From NCBI RefSeq assembly GCF_002072155.1, contig NZ_BDIY01000002.1, positions 1 through 64,000 of the forward strand: a stretch of 64,000 nt of DNA. The letters are read 5' to 3'. The notes under the pieces were generated by a model. The model made no database searches. It worked only from the letters and a program-made list of their open reading frames with translations, and had not been told where the DNA came from. A program made the translations under genes and the position numbers. Source of the stretch: Roseovarius sp. A-2. GTDB taxonomy: Bacteria; Pseudomonadota; Alphaproteobacteria; Rhodobacterales; Rhodobacteraceae. This document shows positions 26,355-34,015 of this stretch, one piece after another. Each line of letters opens with the position of its first letter. Positions within the stretch are counted from its first letter, which is position 1.

Positions 26355-27267
26355 GTGTTTTTTCCTTCGCATCTGCAAAATCCACCTGGACTTCGGGTTG
26401 GTTCGCCAAAGCATCCTCAAGGGCGGCCCGAACGAAGTTGACGACAACCTCGCGCCGGTATTCCTTTCGGCTGCGCGACCCGACGGTGTCGGCGGCGGTC
26501 TGCGCTGCACGTTCGATCAGCGCATGAGATATTCTTTCTCCCCGCAGCACGCTTTCTGCTTCGCTCATCCGGATCGGTCGTGGGCCAACACCGCCCAGAG
26601 CCAATCGGACGTCTTCAAAGACGCGCCCATCACGATCCGCCTTGACCAACGCTGCGCTGCAAGCGACCGAAATCACAAGCGACCGCCTTTGGCCAACTTT
26701 CTGAAAGGACCCTCCATATCCGTTGGCCGTATCCAGAATGACAGCGGTCGCGATCTCATCCCCGGCGATCTGTGTCTTGCCGGGGCCTTCAATGAAATCG
26801 ACCACTGGAACTTGGCGGCTGACCACGCTGCCATCGTGAAGGCGGGTCAACTCGATCTCGCCGTTCAAAGCCACCACCGCGGGGGTGCCGTCAGCGACAG
26901 GAGACGCATTTACGAGGTTGCCGGTCACGGAAGCCTGTTCGCGGATCTGGTCATCGGCGAACCAGATCGCGCAAAACGGCATACATGGCAGACTGCGCAT
27001 CAGTGTCTGGTCGGTCAGGAAATCCTGGTAAACGGTGTTGGCCCCAAGCCGCACACGACCGTTCTCGAACGAATAACCGTTCAATTCCGCGATGCGGGTG
27101 ACATCGATAAGCTCAGGCAGGTGGACATCCCCGGCCCGCCCTTCACGGGCCCAGGGCAAGATATCAGTGGCACCGGAGACGAGCCTGCTGCCTGTCTTCG
27201 CATTGGACCAAATCGCCAGTGCTTCCGGCAAGTTCGTCGGCAGGTGATAGTTGTCACAGGTCAGCAT
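26347..27267 (-). CDS. Molybdenum hydroxylase FAD-binding subunit (CoxM type)
   Basis: The 306-residue protein has the FAD-binding motifs of the CO-dehydrogenase medium-chain family: RLVSGATDILPWAREGR near residue 30, ASVTGNLVNASPVADGTPA near 105, and a C-terminal CoxM domain with ALGGVGPRPIRMSEAE. It passes electrons from the iron-sulfur clusters to the acceptor. It overlaps the fusion gene by 8 bp and follows the alcohol dehydrogenase by 22 bp. Confidence 0.9.
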   Translation of the reverse strand: MLTCDNYHLPTNLPEALAIWSNAKTGSRLVSGATDILPWAREGRAGDVHLPELIDVTRIAELNGYSFENGRVRLGANTVYQDFLTDQTLMRSLPCMPFCAIWFADDQIREQASVTGNLVNASPVADGTPAVVALNGEIELTRLHDGSVVSRQVPVVDFIEGPGKTQIAGDEIATAVILDTANGYGGSFQKVGQRRSLVISVACSAALVKADRDGRVFEDVRLALGGVGPRPIRMSEAESVLRGERISHALIERAAQTAADTVGSRSRKEYRREVVVNFVRAALEDALANQPEVQVDFADAKEKTHA

Positions 27268-27289
27268 GGTTCGTCTCCTTTGTTCCGAC

Positions 27290-28453
27290 TTATTCAGCCG
27301 CGACTTTCTTGGATTGTTCCTGCGGGTTCTTCACAACCACCTTGATCGCATCCTCCACCCGGTCTTTCGCGTAGCGCAGCGCTTCCTTGAGGTCGACCAT
27401 GTCGAAAGTGTGCGTGTGGATCAGCGTCGCGTCGAACCGCTTCTGCCGCATGAAGGCCTCGGCACGGTGCGTTGCCGTCTTGCCCTCGCCACGGATGCCA
27501 TAGAGATAGATATTGTTGCGAACGAGATAGGCGACATCGACCTCGGGGCTGTTGTGCGGGAACGCCGCGAGGCAGATCTTGCCGCCACGGTTCACCATCT
27601 GCGCGGCTTCGTTCAGGCCGTTCGGCGCACCAGCACATTCGACCACATAATCGACACCCTTGCCGCCGGTCAGTTCACGGACCTTTTCGACCACATCCTC
27701 GTTGCGTACATTGATCACGTGATCTGCGCCCAGCCTCTTGCCGATCTCCAGGCGGTTGTCGCGGGTGCCGGTCAGGATAACAGGCTGAGCACCAAGCGCC
27801 TTGGCAACGGCCGCGCCCAAAAGACCGATCGGGCCGGGGCCCGTGACAACGACGCTTTCACCAGCGACCAGACCACCCAACTCGGTCAGGCCGTACATTG
27901 CCGTTCCAGCGGTCACGACCAAAGTCGCCTCTTCATCAGACATGTTGTCGTCGACATGAATCAAGGTGTTGATATTGTTGACCGCATATTCGGCAAACCC
28001 CCCATCGGTGGTGAAGCCATTGGCGCGATGACCCTTGTCCACGTCGCCGTAGTTCTTGCCGTAGTTGTGGCATGACGTGTACATGCCCTGCCGGCAGCGC
28101 TTGCACTGGCCACAGCCAGCGTGGATCTCCACCGTCACGCGTTCACCAATCTCGTATTCGTCCACCCCGGGCCCGAGGGCGACAACCGTCCCCATGTATT
28201 CATGGCCTGGTGTGAAATTCTTGTTGAAAGGGTCGCCGCCGTTGATCTGGGCGGGCGGACCGTGATGGATGATCTCGAGGTCGGTGGCGCAGATTGCAAC
28301 TGCATCGATGCGCACCAGTACCTGGGCCTTTCCCGGAACCGGCACCGGTTTTTCGGAAAGCGTCAACTCACCGGGATCGCCGAGAACCCAGGCTTTCATT
28401 GTCTCGGGTACCGGATGGGTTTCGCTTGTGGTTACGTTGTCGGGCATGGACAT
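27290..28453 (-). CDS. Zinc-dependent alcohol dehydrogenase (MDR family)
   Basis: The 387-residue NAD(P)-dependent dehydrogenase has ICATDLEI for the first catalytic-zinc cysteine, the GHEYMG motif, four structural-zinc cysteines in CGQCKRCRQGMYTSC, and the Rossmann motif GPGPIGLLGAAVAKALG. Its substrate class resembles sorbitol or threonine dehydrogenases (polyol oxidation to a ketone). It is the first enzyme gene of the run, 30 bp after iclR. AAGGAG supports the ATG at 28453 over a second ATG two codons later. An oxidised secondary alcohol would fit a diketone substrate for the ThDP enzyme. Confidence 0.92.
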   Translation of the reverse strand: MSMPDNVTTSETHPVPETMKAWVLGDPGELTLSEKPVPVPGKAQVLVRIDAVAICATDLEIIHHGPPAQINGGDPFNKNFTPGHEYMGTVVALGPGVDEYEIGERVTVEIHAGCGQCKRCRQGMYTSCHNYGKNYGDVDKGHRANGFTTDGGFAEYAVNNINTLIHVDDNMSDEEATLVVTAGTAMYGLTELGGLVAGESVVVTGPGPIGLLGAAVAKALGAQPVILTGTRDNRLEIGKRLGADHVINVRNEDVVEKVRELTGGKGVDYVVECAGAPNGLNEAAQMVNRGGKICLAAFPHNSPEVDVAYLVRNNIYLYGIRGEGKTATHRAEAFMRQKRFDATLIHTHTFDMVDLKEALRYAKDRVEDAIKVVVKNPQEQSKKVAAE

Positions 28454-28483
28454 TTTTCAGACTCCTTGTTGTTTGAGGGGGCG

Positions 28484-29335
28484 CTAGATCTTCAGGTCGC
28501 GCAGTTTGTTGGAAAACGAGTTGGCCGCCGCGATCATTTCCTTGATCAGGAAGTCGCGGTAGTCATCGGTGGCTCGATCGGCCGGGATGGTGACGGAAAT
28601 AGACCCGATGACGGCTCCTGCGCCGGCCCTGATCGTCGCGCCGATGCAAACGATTCCTTCGCTGAATTCCTGGTCGTCGATCGAGTACTTTCGGCGGCGG
28701 ACCAGACGCAGTTCCTCAACCAGGCCAGATAGGGTGGTAATGGTTTCGGGCGTGTAGGACGAAAGGCCGTTGGCTGAAATGATCCGAACCAATTCTGTGT
28801 CCGGAATCCAGGCGAGGATTGCTTTCCCCGTGGCGGTGGCGTGCAGGGCCGACATTTTTTCGACCTCGTCGGGTTCTACCACTTTGTCATCAGTTCCAGG
28901 GAAACTGAGCTTTGTCATCAGAGAGGTGTCTCTCAGCACAGCGAATTGCACACCGTGCCCTAACGATGCGCCCAACGCCTTCAACTCACCAGCCAACAGC
29001 ACATCTGGGTCGCGCTCGCCTTCCGAAATCTGGACCAGCTCACCAAGCCGTGGACCAAGTGCGTATCCCTTGATCCTTCCGAGGTGGGTCACAAAGCCCT
29101 TCTTGACCAAAGTCGTGATCAGATGGTGACATGTTGAAATGTTGAGCCCGAGGCGCTCGGAAATAACCGAAACAGTGACGCCATCGCGTTCTTGTGCGAC
29201 GATCTCGAGAACGTTGAGGGCTCTCTCGACGGACTGGATCGTGCGCCCACCAAGATCACCTGATGCCGTGGCCAGTGACACAAGCTCAGCGTCCACGGAA
29301 CTGTCGGCACCTTGTCTCTCAAACTTCTCAACCAT
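28484..29335 (-). CDS. IclR-family transcriptional regulator
   Basis: The 283-residue protein has an N-terminal winged helix-turn-helix (TIQSVERALNVLEIVAQERD, then SVISERLGLNISTCHHLITT) and the C-terminal IclR effector domain (MSALHATATGKAILAWIPD, YSIDDQEFSEGIVCIGA). IclR proteins bind small carboxylates or aromatic acids. Since the alcohol dehydrogenase gene starts 30 bp after its stop on the same strand, it is probably the first gene of the catabolic operon and controls its own promoter. A 15-bp palindrome lies 82 bp upstream. Confidence 0.93.
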   Translation of the reverse strand: MVEKFERQGADSSVDAELVSLATASGDLGGRTIQSVERALNVLEIVAQERDGVTVSVISERLGLNISTCHHLITTLVKKGFVTHLGRIKGYALGPRLGELVQISEGERDPDVLLAGELKALGASLGHGVQFAVLRDTSLMTKLSFPGTDDKVVEPDEVEKMSALHATATGKAILAWIPDTELVRIISANGLSSYTPETITTLSGLVEELRLVRRRKYSIDDQEFSEGIVCIGATIRAGAGAVIGSISVTIPADRATDDYRDFLIKEMIAAANSFSNKLRDLKI

Positions 29336-29416
29336 GATCGCCTTTCCCGATTTTCATCACAGAGCATCAGGATAGAACGAGATTCTGGCAAGGAATTTTG
29401 AAATGATCGGTGCAAG

Positions 29417-29431
29417 TTTGATATTATCAAA
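29417..29431. promoter_or_regulatory. Perfect 15-bp palindrome upstream of iclR, candidate operator
   Basis: TTTGATATTATCAAA is a perfect inverted repeat of seven-base arms around a central T, 82 bp before the iclR start in an AT-rich stretch. Its position and symmetry fit a dimeric regulator such as IclR acting on the operon promoter. Confidence 0.45.
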
Positions 29432-29518
29432 ATGGTATGTGGCTGATGAAGTTCGTCGGTCGGACAGAGGCGGACACGACCCGTCCAGGGTGGCCGGTCA
29501 TCCCGGCCGACGGTGTAG

Positions 29519-29737
29519 CACCCCGAGGCGGCGAAGTACGTCACCCACGGGCTGCGCAAGAACGCGACAATCGAACTCTACCTAGCCGGATGCCACGACG
29601 AGATGGTGAAAGCCGTCACCGGTCATTCCGGCGTCGAGATGCTCAAAAAATATGGAGGTCAGATCAGGCAAAGAGAACTTGCAACGCGAGCGCAGGACGC
29701 GCGCAACCGCTTTGAACAGAACAGGAAGGAAACGTGA
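29519..29737 (+). pseudogene. Tyrosine recombinase (phage integrase) C-terminal remnant
   Basis: An in-frame stop at 29516-29518 is followed by about 72 codons to TGA at 29735-29737. The translation has the second half of the integrase active site: HGLRKNATIELYLAG (His and Arg), then VTGHSGVEMLKKYG with the histidine and the nucleophilic tyrosine, then a charged tail. The N-terminal part including the first catalytic arginine is gone. It lies 68 bp outside the left tRNA-Cys repeat, so it is the relic of another element at the same site. Confidence 0.8.
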
Positions 29738-29805
29738 ATATTTCAACACCTGTTTCAAAAATCGAGCAAATGGAGTGCTGGCATGACGCAAGTCATTGAT
29801 TTTAT

Positions 29806-29849
29806 TGGAGGCGAGTACCGGAATCGAACCGGTGTACACGGATTTGCAA
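29806..29849 (-). repeat. Left attachment site: 44-bp copy of the tRNA-Cys 3' end
   Basis: The segment equals 34961-35004 base for base. It contains the encoded CCA, acceptor 3' strand, T-arm, variable loop and 3' side of the anticodon stem, and ends just inside the anticodon. The word ATTGATTTTA also precedes both copies. It is the displaced old end of the tRNA gene. Confidence 0.9.
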
Positions 29850-29881
29850 AACTAAGTATGTATCTGAATTTAATGGGATTT

Positions 29882-29932
29882 ATGTTTAGAAATGGTGCTT
29901 TTTTCGGTGGAACATATGATGAATGTTTAGAC
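29882..29932. repeat. Left-end copies of the AATGTTTAGAC motif
   Basis: ATGTTTAGA at 29882-29890 is a partial copy and AATGTTTAGAC at 29922-29932 a perfect one. Both lie 30-85 bp inside the left attachment site and have counterparts near the right end. They are candidate arm-type binding sites for the integrase or its directionality factor. Confidence 0.5.
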
Positions 29933-30004
29933 GCCGCAGGCGCGGTTTAAAGTGGTTGAAACACCGCTTCACGGCCTGCCTGTGATCACCTTTCCGCGCC
30001 GCTA

Positions 30005-30643
30005 TTGCGCCGCTCGACATTGACGGCCGTCATAAAATGCACCCATTCTGATGCGAACAACTTTCTGTTGATCAGCTTTGAGGTGTCCAGCTTGCTATTT
30101 GGGCTAATTCGGGCAGTGTTTTTCAGCCGTCCTGCGAAACGGCGGGAGCCGCCGCGCGCTCGTGACATTGTCACTCCACTTCCGCAGCCTGTGCGAAAGC
30201 CAGCGCCTGAGCGGCCCGCCGTGTATCGCACGCAAACACCCCAGCCAGCTCACGCACCGAGCCATCCGCATGAGACCACGCTCACCGGCAAATGCTATAT
30301 GGTCGATGATGAAACGATCCGGATAGGGCGGGTTGGCATGCGTTTGGCAGGTGTCGACGCGCCAACGCTTAACCATCCATAGGGTAAGAAGGCGAAATGG
30401 GAATTAGTGAACCTTTGCAAAGGGCAAATCATCACCGCCGAGATCGAGCCGGAACTGTCATCTGAACGGCTTGTCGCAACCTGATTTTTGCAGGGCGGTC
30501 GCGATTTGAGCGCAGAAATGTTCGTAGCGGACTGGCGATAGATTGGCCGACTTTTCCGGCGGGAGATACAAACATTCGGAACCAAAAATCGCGTGCACAA
30601 CGGAGACTGAAGAGCGGCAGTTGGGCAAAGCGCGCTTCACTAG
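30005..30643 (+). pseudogene. Staphylococcal-nuclease-like (thermonuclease family) gene, decayed
   Basis: From about 30005 the frame gives a hydrophobic N-terminal segment, a proline-rich linker and then the start of an SNase domain: TGKCYMVDDETIRIGRVGMR and LAGVDAP. A TAG at 30380-30382 interrupts it. Reading on in frame continues the domain (GKKAKWELVNLCKGQIITAE, then SSERLVAT), a second stop TGA lies at 30482-30484, then GGRDLSAEM. The last part (FSGGRYKHSEP) is in another frame up to about 30643. Two stops and a frameshift make this non-functional. Confidence 0.75.
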
Positions 30644-30738
30644 GTGATGTTGCATTCAATACTTTGCATCGTGCATGCTATAAACCAATCAACTCTAGAT
30701 AACTCAAACTATCTCTACCGTGCATTGGAGAATTACCT

Positions 30739-32034
30739 GTGAAATACAAATCTATTTCAGTAGATCAATGGCGGCAGTTTAGAGAGGTTAGTTTACAATT
30801 ACATCCTAATCTCACAATATTGACTGGGCCGAATGGTTCCGGGAAAAGCACGCTGTTATCGTTGCTTGAGTTAAGTATGGAGTTGCCATATCGAGAGCCG
30901 TACCTCGCTACACCGGTAAATGACTCTAAGTCGGGAAAAACGGGATACTCATTAAGCACACTATTTTCCCGGTTTAACCCCTTTAAAAGAAAAGAAAATG
31001 CGCCGCAATCCTCGGGGCATGAGATTGGAACGCTGGAATACGACGATGGCAGTACGGCTAGGATAATGGCGCAAGGCTCAAACGCCTTGCAGTACCAAGT
31101 GCACCTTGATCCTATGCAGTCCGTTTCGGGCTTTAAAATCGCCTCACACCGTGCCCTACCTCGGTACCAAGCGGTTCAATCTCTACCTGTTTCGGGAATT
31201 CGCCCGAAGGACGCGTTTGATTATTTTGCACAGTCGCAAAGTCATTACACAAGAGGTGACAGGTACCACCGTCAAGGCAAAACGATTCAGAATCCAGTTG
31301 CCCCAATGAAAGAAACGCTGATCGGATTTGCGGCCTTTGGAGCCGACAATGTCCATCTGAAAGCCATTCCCGAGTTAGTCGGCCTGTATGATAGATTTCA
31401 AGACCTTCTCTTGGCGCTGTTGCCTGACGAAATTGGATTTCAAAGATTGGAGGTTCGCAGCCCTGAAATAGTTGTAGTATCAAGGACTGGAGAGTTCCCA
31501 ATTGACTCTGCGTCAGGTGGCCTCATGTCGCTCATTCAAACTGCTTGGCAAATATTTCTATTTACTGAAGCATACGGGGAGGAGGCCACTGTTCTCGTTG
31601 ATGAACCTGAAAATCATCTCCATCCGTCACTGCAGAGAGACTTTCTCGGAAATCTTGTGCGTGCATTTCCCAAAGTTCAGTTTATTGTCGCCACTCATTC
31701 TCCATTCGTAATCACATCGGTTAAAGAATCTCGAGTGTACGCCCTTCGCTACTCAGGTCTGTCTGACTCATCACCCCAAGACCATTCGGCAGTCACCGCT
31801 CAGGAGATTGATTTTGTTAGCAAGGCGAGAACAGCCGACAAAATCCTTGATGAAGTGCTCGGCGTATCTGTCACCCTTCCCACTTGGGCAGAGCGAGACC
31901 TGACTAGAATTACACAGAAGTTTGAAGAAGCAGAGATTTCCGAAAGTTCGATCGAAGAACTCCGCCGCGATTTAAGGGCAGTGGGGCTCATTGAGTTCCT
32001 TCCTGAAGCAATCGGGAGGATAGCGCGTGATTAA
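30739..32034 (+). CDS. AAA/ABC-type ATPase, PtuA-like component of a Septu-like defence pair
   Basis: The 431-residue protein is an SMC/OLD-like ATPase. Walker A is GPNGSGKST at residues 30-38; an ABC-signature-like ASGGLMSLI lies near 255; Walker B is TVLVDEPENHLHP with the aspartate-glutamate pair near 288; and the H-loop is IVATHSPFVI near 318. The C-terminal 100 residues form no domain I recognise. It starts with GTG behind a GGAG. The HNH nuclease gene overlaps its end by 8 bp, the two-gene layout of Septu (PtuA-PtuB) anti-phage systems, in which the ATPase assembles with and controls the nuclease. Base composition is AT-rich compared with the chromosome. Confidence 0.85.
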   Translation: MKYKSISVDQWRQFREVSLQLHPNLTILTGPNGSGKSTLLSLLELSMELPYREPYLATPVNDSKSGKTGYSLSTLFSRFNPFKRKENAPQSSGHEIGTLEYDDGSTARIMAQGSNALQYQVHLDPMQSVSGFKIASHRALPRYQAVQSLPVSGIRPKDAFDYFAQSQSHYTRGDRYHRQGKTIQNPVAPMKETLIGFAAFGADNVHLKAIPELVGLYDRFQDLLLALLPDEIGFQRLEVRSPEIVVVSRTGEFPIDSASGGLMSLIQTAWQIFLFTEAYGEEATVLVDEPENHLHPSLQRDFLGNLVRAFPKVQFIVATHSPFVITSVKESRVYALRYSGLSDSSPQDHSAVTAQEIDFVSKARTADKILDEVLGVSVTLPTWAERDLTRITQKFEEAEISESSIEELRRDLRAVGLIEFLPEAIGRIARD

Positions 32035-32668
32035 ACTCACTAAGAGCGATAAACCCGCTGTTCTTGAAAATAACGCGCAGAATTGGACAGAAGAGCTATT
32101 AGCTGCCCTAGCGGATCAAAACGACGAACGCGTCAAGACCTTGATGAGAAGATATAATCACCATGAAGTAAAAACGGCGCTAAAGGCTGAAACAAAGGAA
32201 AAGTGCGCTTATTGTGAGGCTAGAGTTACAGATGTTGCGCACGGGGACATCGAACATGTGACGCCGAAGTCAATTGAAATCGAAAGGACATATGATTGGA
32301 ACAACCTCACTTTCGCGTGTCAGATTTGCAACCAGAACAAATCCAACAAGGAAAACATTATTGATCCTTATGAAAGTAACCCAGAGGACCACCTCTTTTT
32401 TGCGGGAGCTTTCGCTAAAGGCAAGACTCTCGCAGGAACGCGAAGCGTTTTGGAGTTGAAGCTAAACAGGACCGCACTTGTTGAAAGTAGGAATCGTGAA
32501 ATTGAACGCTATGCAGACCAAATTGAGAAGATCTTCTTGGTGGAAGATAAGCGAACAAGAGTTTTGCTTATTCGAGGGATGCTTGACGAGTTAGACACTG
32601 GTCGGCCTGAATTCGTTGCAGCTTGCCGCGTTGTCTTGCGGCAATATACGGCCGGGCAAGCGGCCTAG
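32027..32668 (+). CDS. HNH endonuclease, PtuB-like component of a Septu-like defence pair
   Basis: The 213-residue protein has an HNH nuclease fold with a zinc knuckle: Cys60 and Cys63 (CAYCEARV), the catalytic histidine His77 in DIEHVTPKS, an asparagine in WNNLTFAC, and Cys98 and Cys101 in CQICNQNKSNK. This pattern is that of PtuB and related TIGR02646-type nucleases. The GTG start lies inside the end of the ATPase gene, so translation is coupled. In Septu and in retron Ec78 such nucleases work with an ATPase of the PtuA type; no reverse transcriptase or msr/msd is visible here. Confidence 0.87.
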   Translation: MIKLTKSDKPAVLENNAQNWTEELLAALADQNDERVKTLMRRYNHHEVKTALKAETKEKCAYCEARVTDVAHGDIEHVTPKSIEIERTYDWNNLTFACQICNQNKSNKENIIDPYESNPEDHLFFAGAFAKGKTLAGTRSVLELKLNRTALVESRNREIERYADQIEKIFLVEDKRTRVLLIRGMLDELDTGRPEFVAACRVVLRQYTAGQAA

Positions 32669-32847
32669 ATTTCGAATTTGGTGATGCTCAGGTTTTCATA
32701 GTTCGTCGAGCTTTGATGATTTAACCGCAAAATTAAGCTGTGATTGATACGCCACCTACAGGCGCCCGATTTAGGTCGGTTACGTCCTGAAGGGCTATTA
32801 CGGTTCGAAACTTGGAGCGGCAGATTTCTGCACCTTGCTGCCGTCTA

Positions 32848-33855
32848 TCAGGTGGGATGCCGTTCTGCCCTCATCTGCTGGGCCTGCACGGCCCGGATGC
32901 GCTGACGCACTTTCTTTGTGTAGTGCTGGACCATTGCAGGGCTTTGACCGGTCACAGCCGCGATCAGGTCGTCACTGCAACCGGCCTCCAGTAGCTCACA
33001 GGCGGCGTTGTAGCGCCAACTGTGAATATCGTAGTCCAAAGCCCCGATTTGCTCTCTGACCTTTCTGACGGCGGCTGACGCGCCCCTGTATGACCAGCGG
33101 TTCGTGCCGCGCTCATTTGTCAGTATGTAGACCGAATGGCGACTGGCGACGTCGAGCGCGGCCTGTAGCTCGGGCAGGATCGGCACCCACAGCTCTTTCG
33201 AGGTTTTGCTTTGCCGGACCCAGACTGCGCCGTTCTTGATGTTCGACCAGCGCATGGACAGCACATCGCCGATCCGTTGACCGGTGCCAACGCAAAGCTC
33301 CATCACAAGGCGTTCTCTGGTGCCGAGGGCGCAATGCGCCCGGTAGACGTCAAGAAGTTCGCGCGGCCACAGCTCGCGCTCTGTCTTTGTCGTCCTGATT
33401 TCCGGCACGCCCCGAGCGGGATTGGTTTCCCGCCAGCCCAGATCAACGCAGTGTTCCATGAGGACACGCAGCACGCGCAGCGAATAGTTGGCGAAATAGG
33501 CTTTTTCGGCGTTTGTATCGCGCAGCCGGATCACGTCCTTGCGCTGCATCTTGGCGGGATTGGCGTCGCCCATGATGTCGCGAAAGAAGTCCAGATACTT
33601 ATCGTAATCCAGACCGGTACGGGGCTTGAGGTTCTTATATCGTGGCGATTTTCGATAGTGGTCGATCAACGCCCCAAAATTCCGCGCCACCACTTTGCGG
33701 GGCTTGTCTTTCTGGGAGAGAATGCCAGCATACTCTGTCCAGAAGTGCGCCGTACCAAATTCGCTTTGGAACTTTTGCGACGGCCAGCCGCGCCGTTGAA
33801 AGTAAATTCCATTGCTTTGCCTGTAGACGTGTTTTGGTAGCTCACGTTTTGCCAT
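32848..33855 (-). CDS. int: Tyrosine recombinase / integrase of the tRNA-Cys island
   Basis: The 335-residue recombinase has a SAM-like core-binding domain (about 55-145) and a catalytic domain with Arg194 in GTGQRIGDVLSMRW, Lys217 region SKTSKE, His278 and Arg281 in DIHSWRYNAA, Gln304 where most have histidine (VTGQS), and nucleophile Tyr312 in VQHYTKK. It is complete and likely moves the island between the tRNA copies. It overlaps the upstream small gene by 14 bp and converges with the HNH gene across 179 bp. The Gln in place of His is the only unusual site residue. Confidence 0.92.
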   Translation of the reverse strand: MAKRELPKHVYRQSNGIYFQRRGWPSQKFQSEFGTAHFWTEYAGILSQKDKPRKVVARNFGALIDHYRKSPRYKNLKPRTGLDYDKYLDFFRDIMGDANPAKMQRKDVIRLRDTNAEKAYFANYSLRVLRVLMEHCVDLGWRETNPARGVPEIRTTKTERELWPRELLDVYRAHCALGTRERLVMELCVGTGQRIGDVLSMRWSNIKNGAVWVRQSKTSKELWVPILPELQAALDVASRHSVYILTNERGTNRWSYRGASAAVRKVREQIGALDYDIHSWRYNAACELLEAGCSDDLIAAVTGQSPAMVQHYTKKVRQRIRAVQAQQMRAERHPT

Positions 33856-34015
33856 GGCGCATATCTATCCTGTCGAAATCATCGGCATCATGCTCTGTCG
33901 CGAGGACAATCTCAATCTTTCTGCCCTCGACAATCACCCGACTGACCGACTTTCCCGCATTTTCAAAGGCGGTGAGCAGGCTCAGGGCCGATTGTTCGAG
34001 CTTGGTGGACGCCAT
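33842..34015 (-). CDS. Small conserved-looking protein translationally coupled to the integrase
   Basis: The 57-residue frame starts at ATG 34015 and ends inside the integrase start. It has an amphipathic helix (KLEQSALSLLTAFENAG) followed by strands (VSRVIVEGRKIEIVLATE) and an acidic to basic end (DDFDRIDMRHGKT). I do not recognise a named family. Position and size would suit an integration-directionality or accessory factor, but there is no helix-turn-helix. Longer in-frame starts exist, but that upstream sequence is arginine-rich and not protein-like. Confidence 0.6.
   Translation of the reverse strand: MASTKLEQSALSLLTAFENAGKSVSRVIVEGRKIEIVLATEHDADDFDRIDMRHGKT

Noticed and set aside
24465..26510. 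Extended 681-residue form of the iron-sulfur/Moco fusion
   Set aside because: The extra 52 residues overlap the FAD-subunit gene in another frame and are not protein-like; AAGGA and the conserved cluster domain set the start at 26354.
30739..32668. Retron of the Ec78 type, which also uses an ATPase and HNH nuclease
   Set aside because: No reverse transcriptase frame or msr/msd-like inverted repeats were found upstream; only an SNase-like pseudogene is present.
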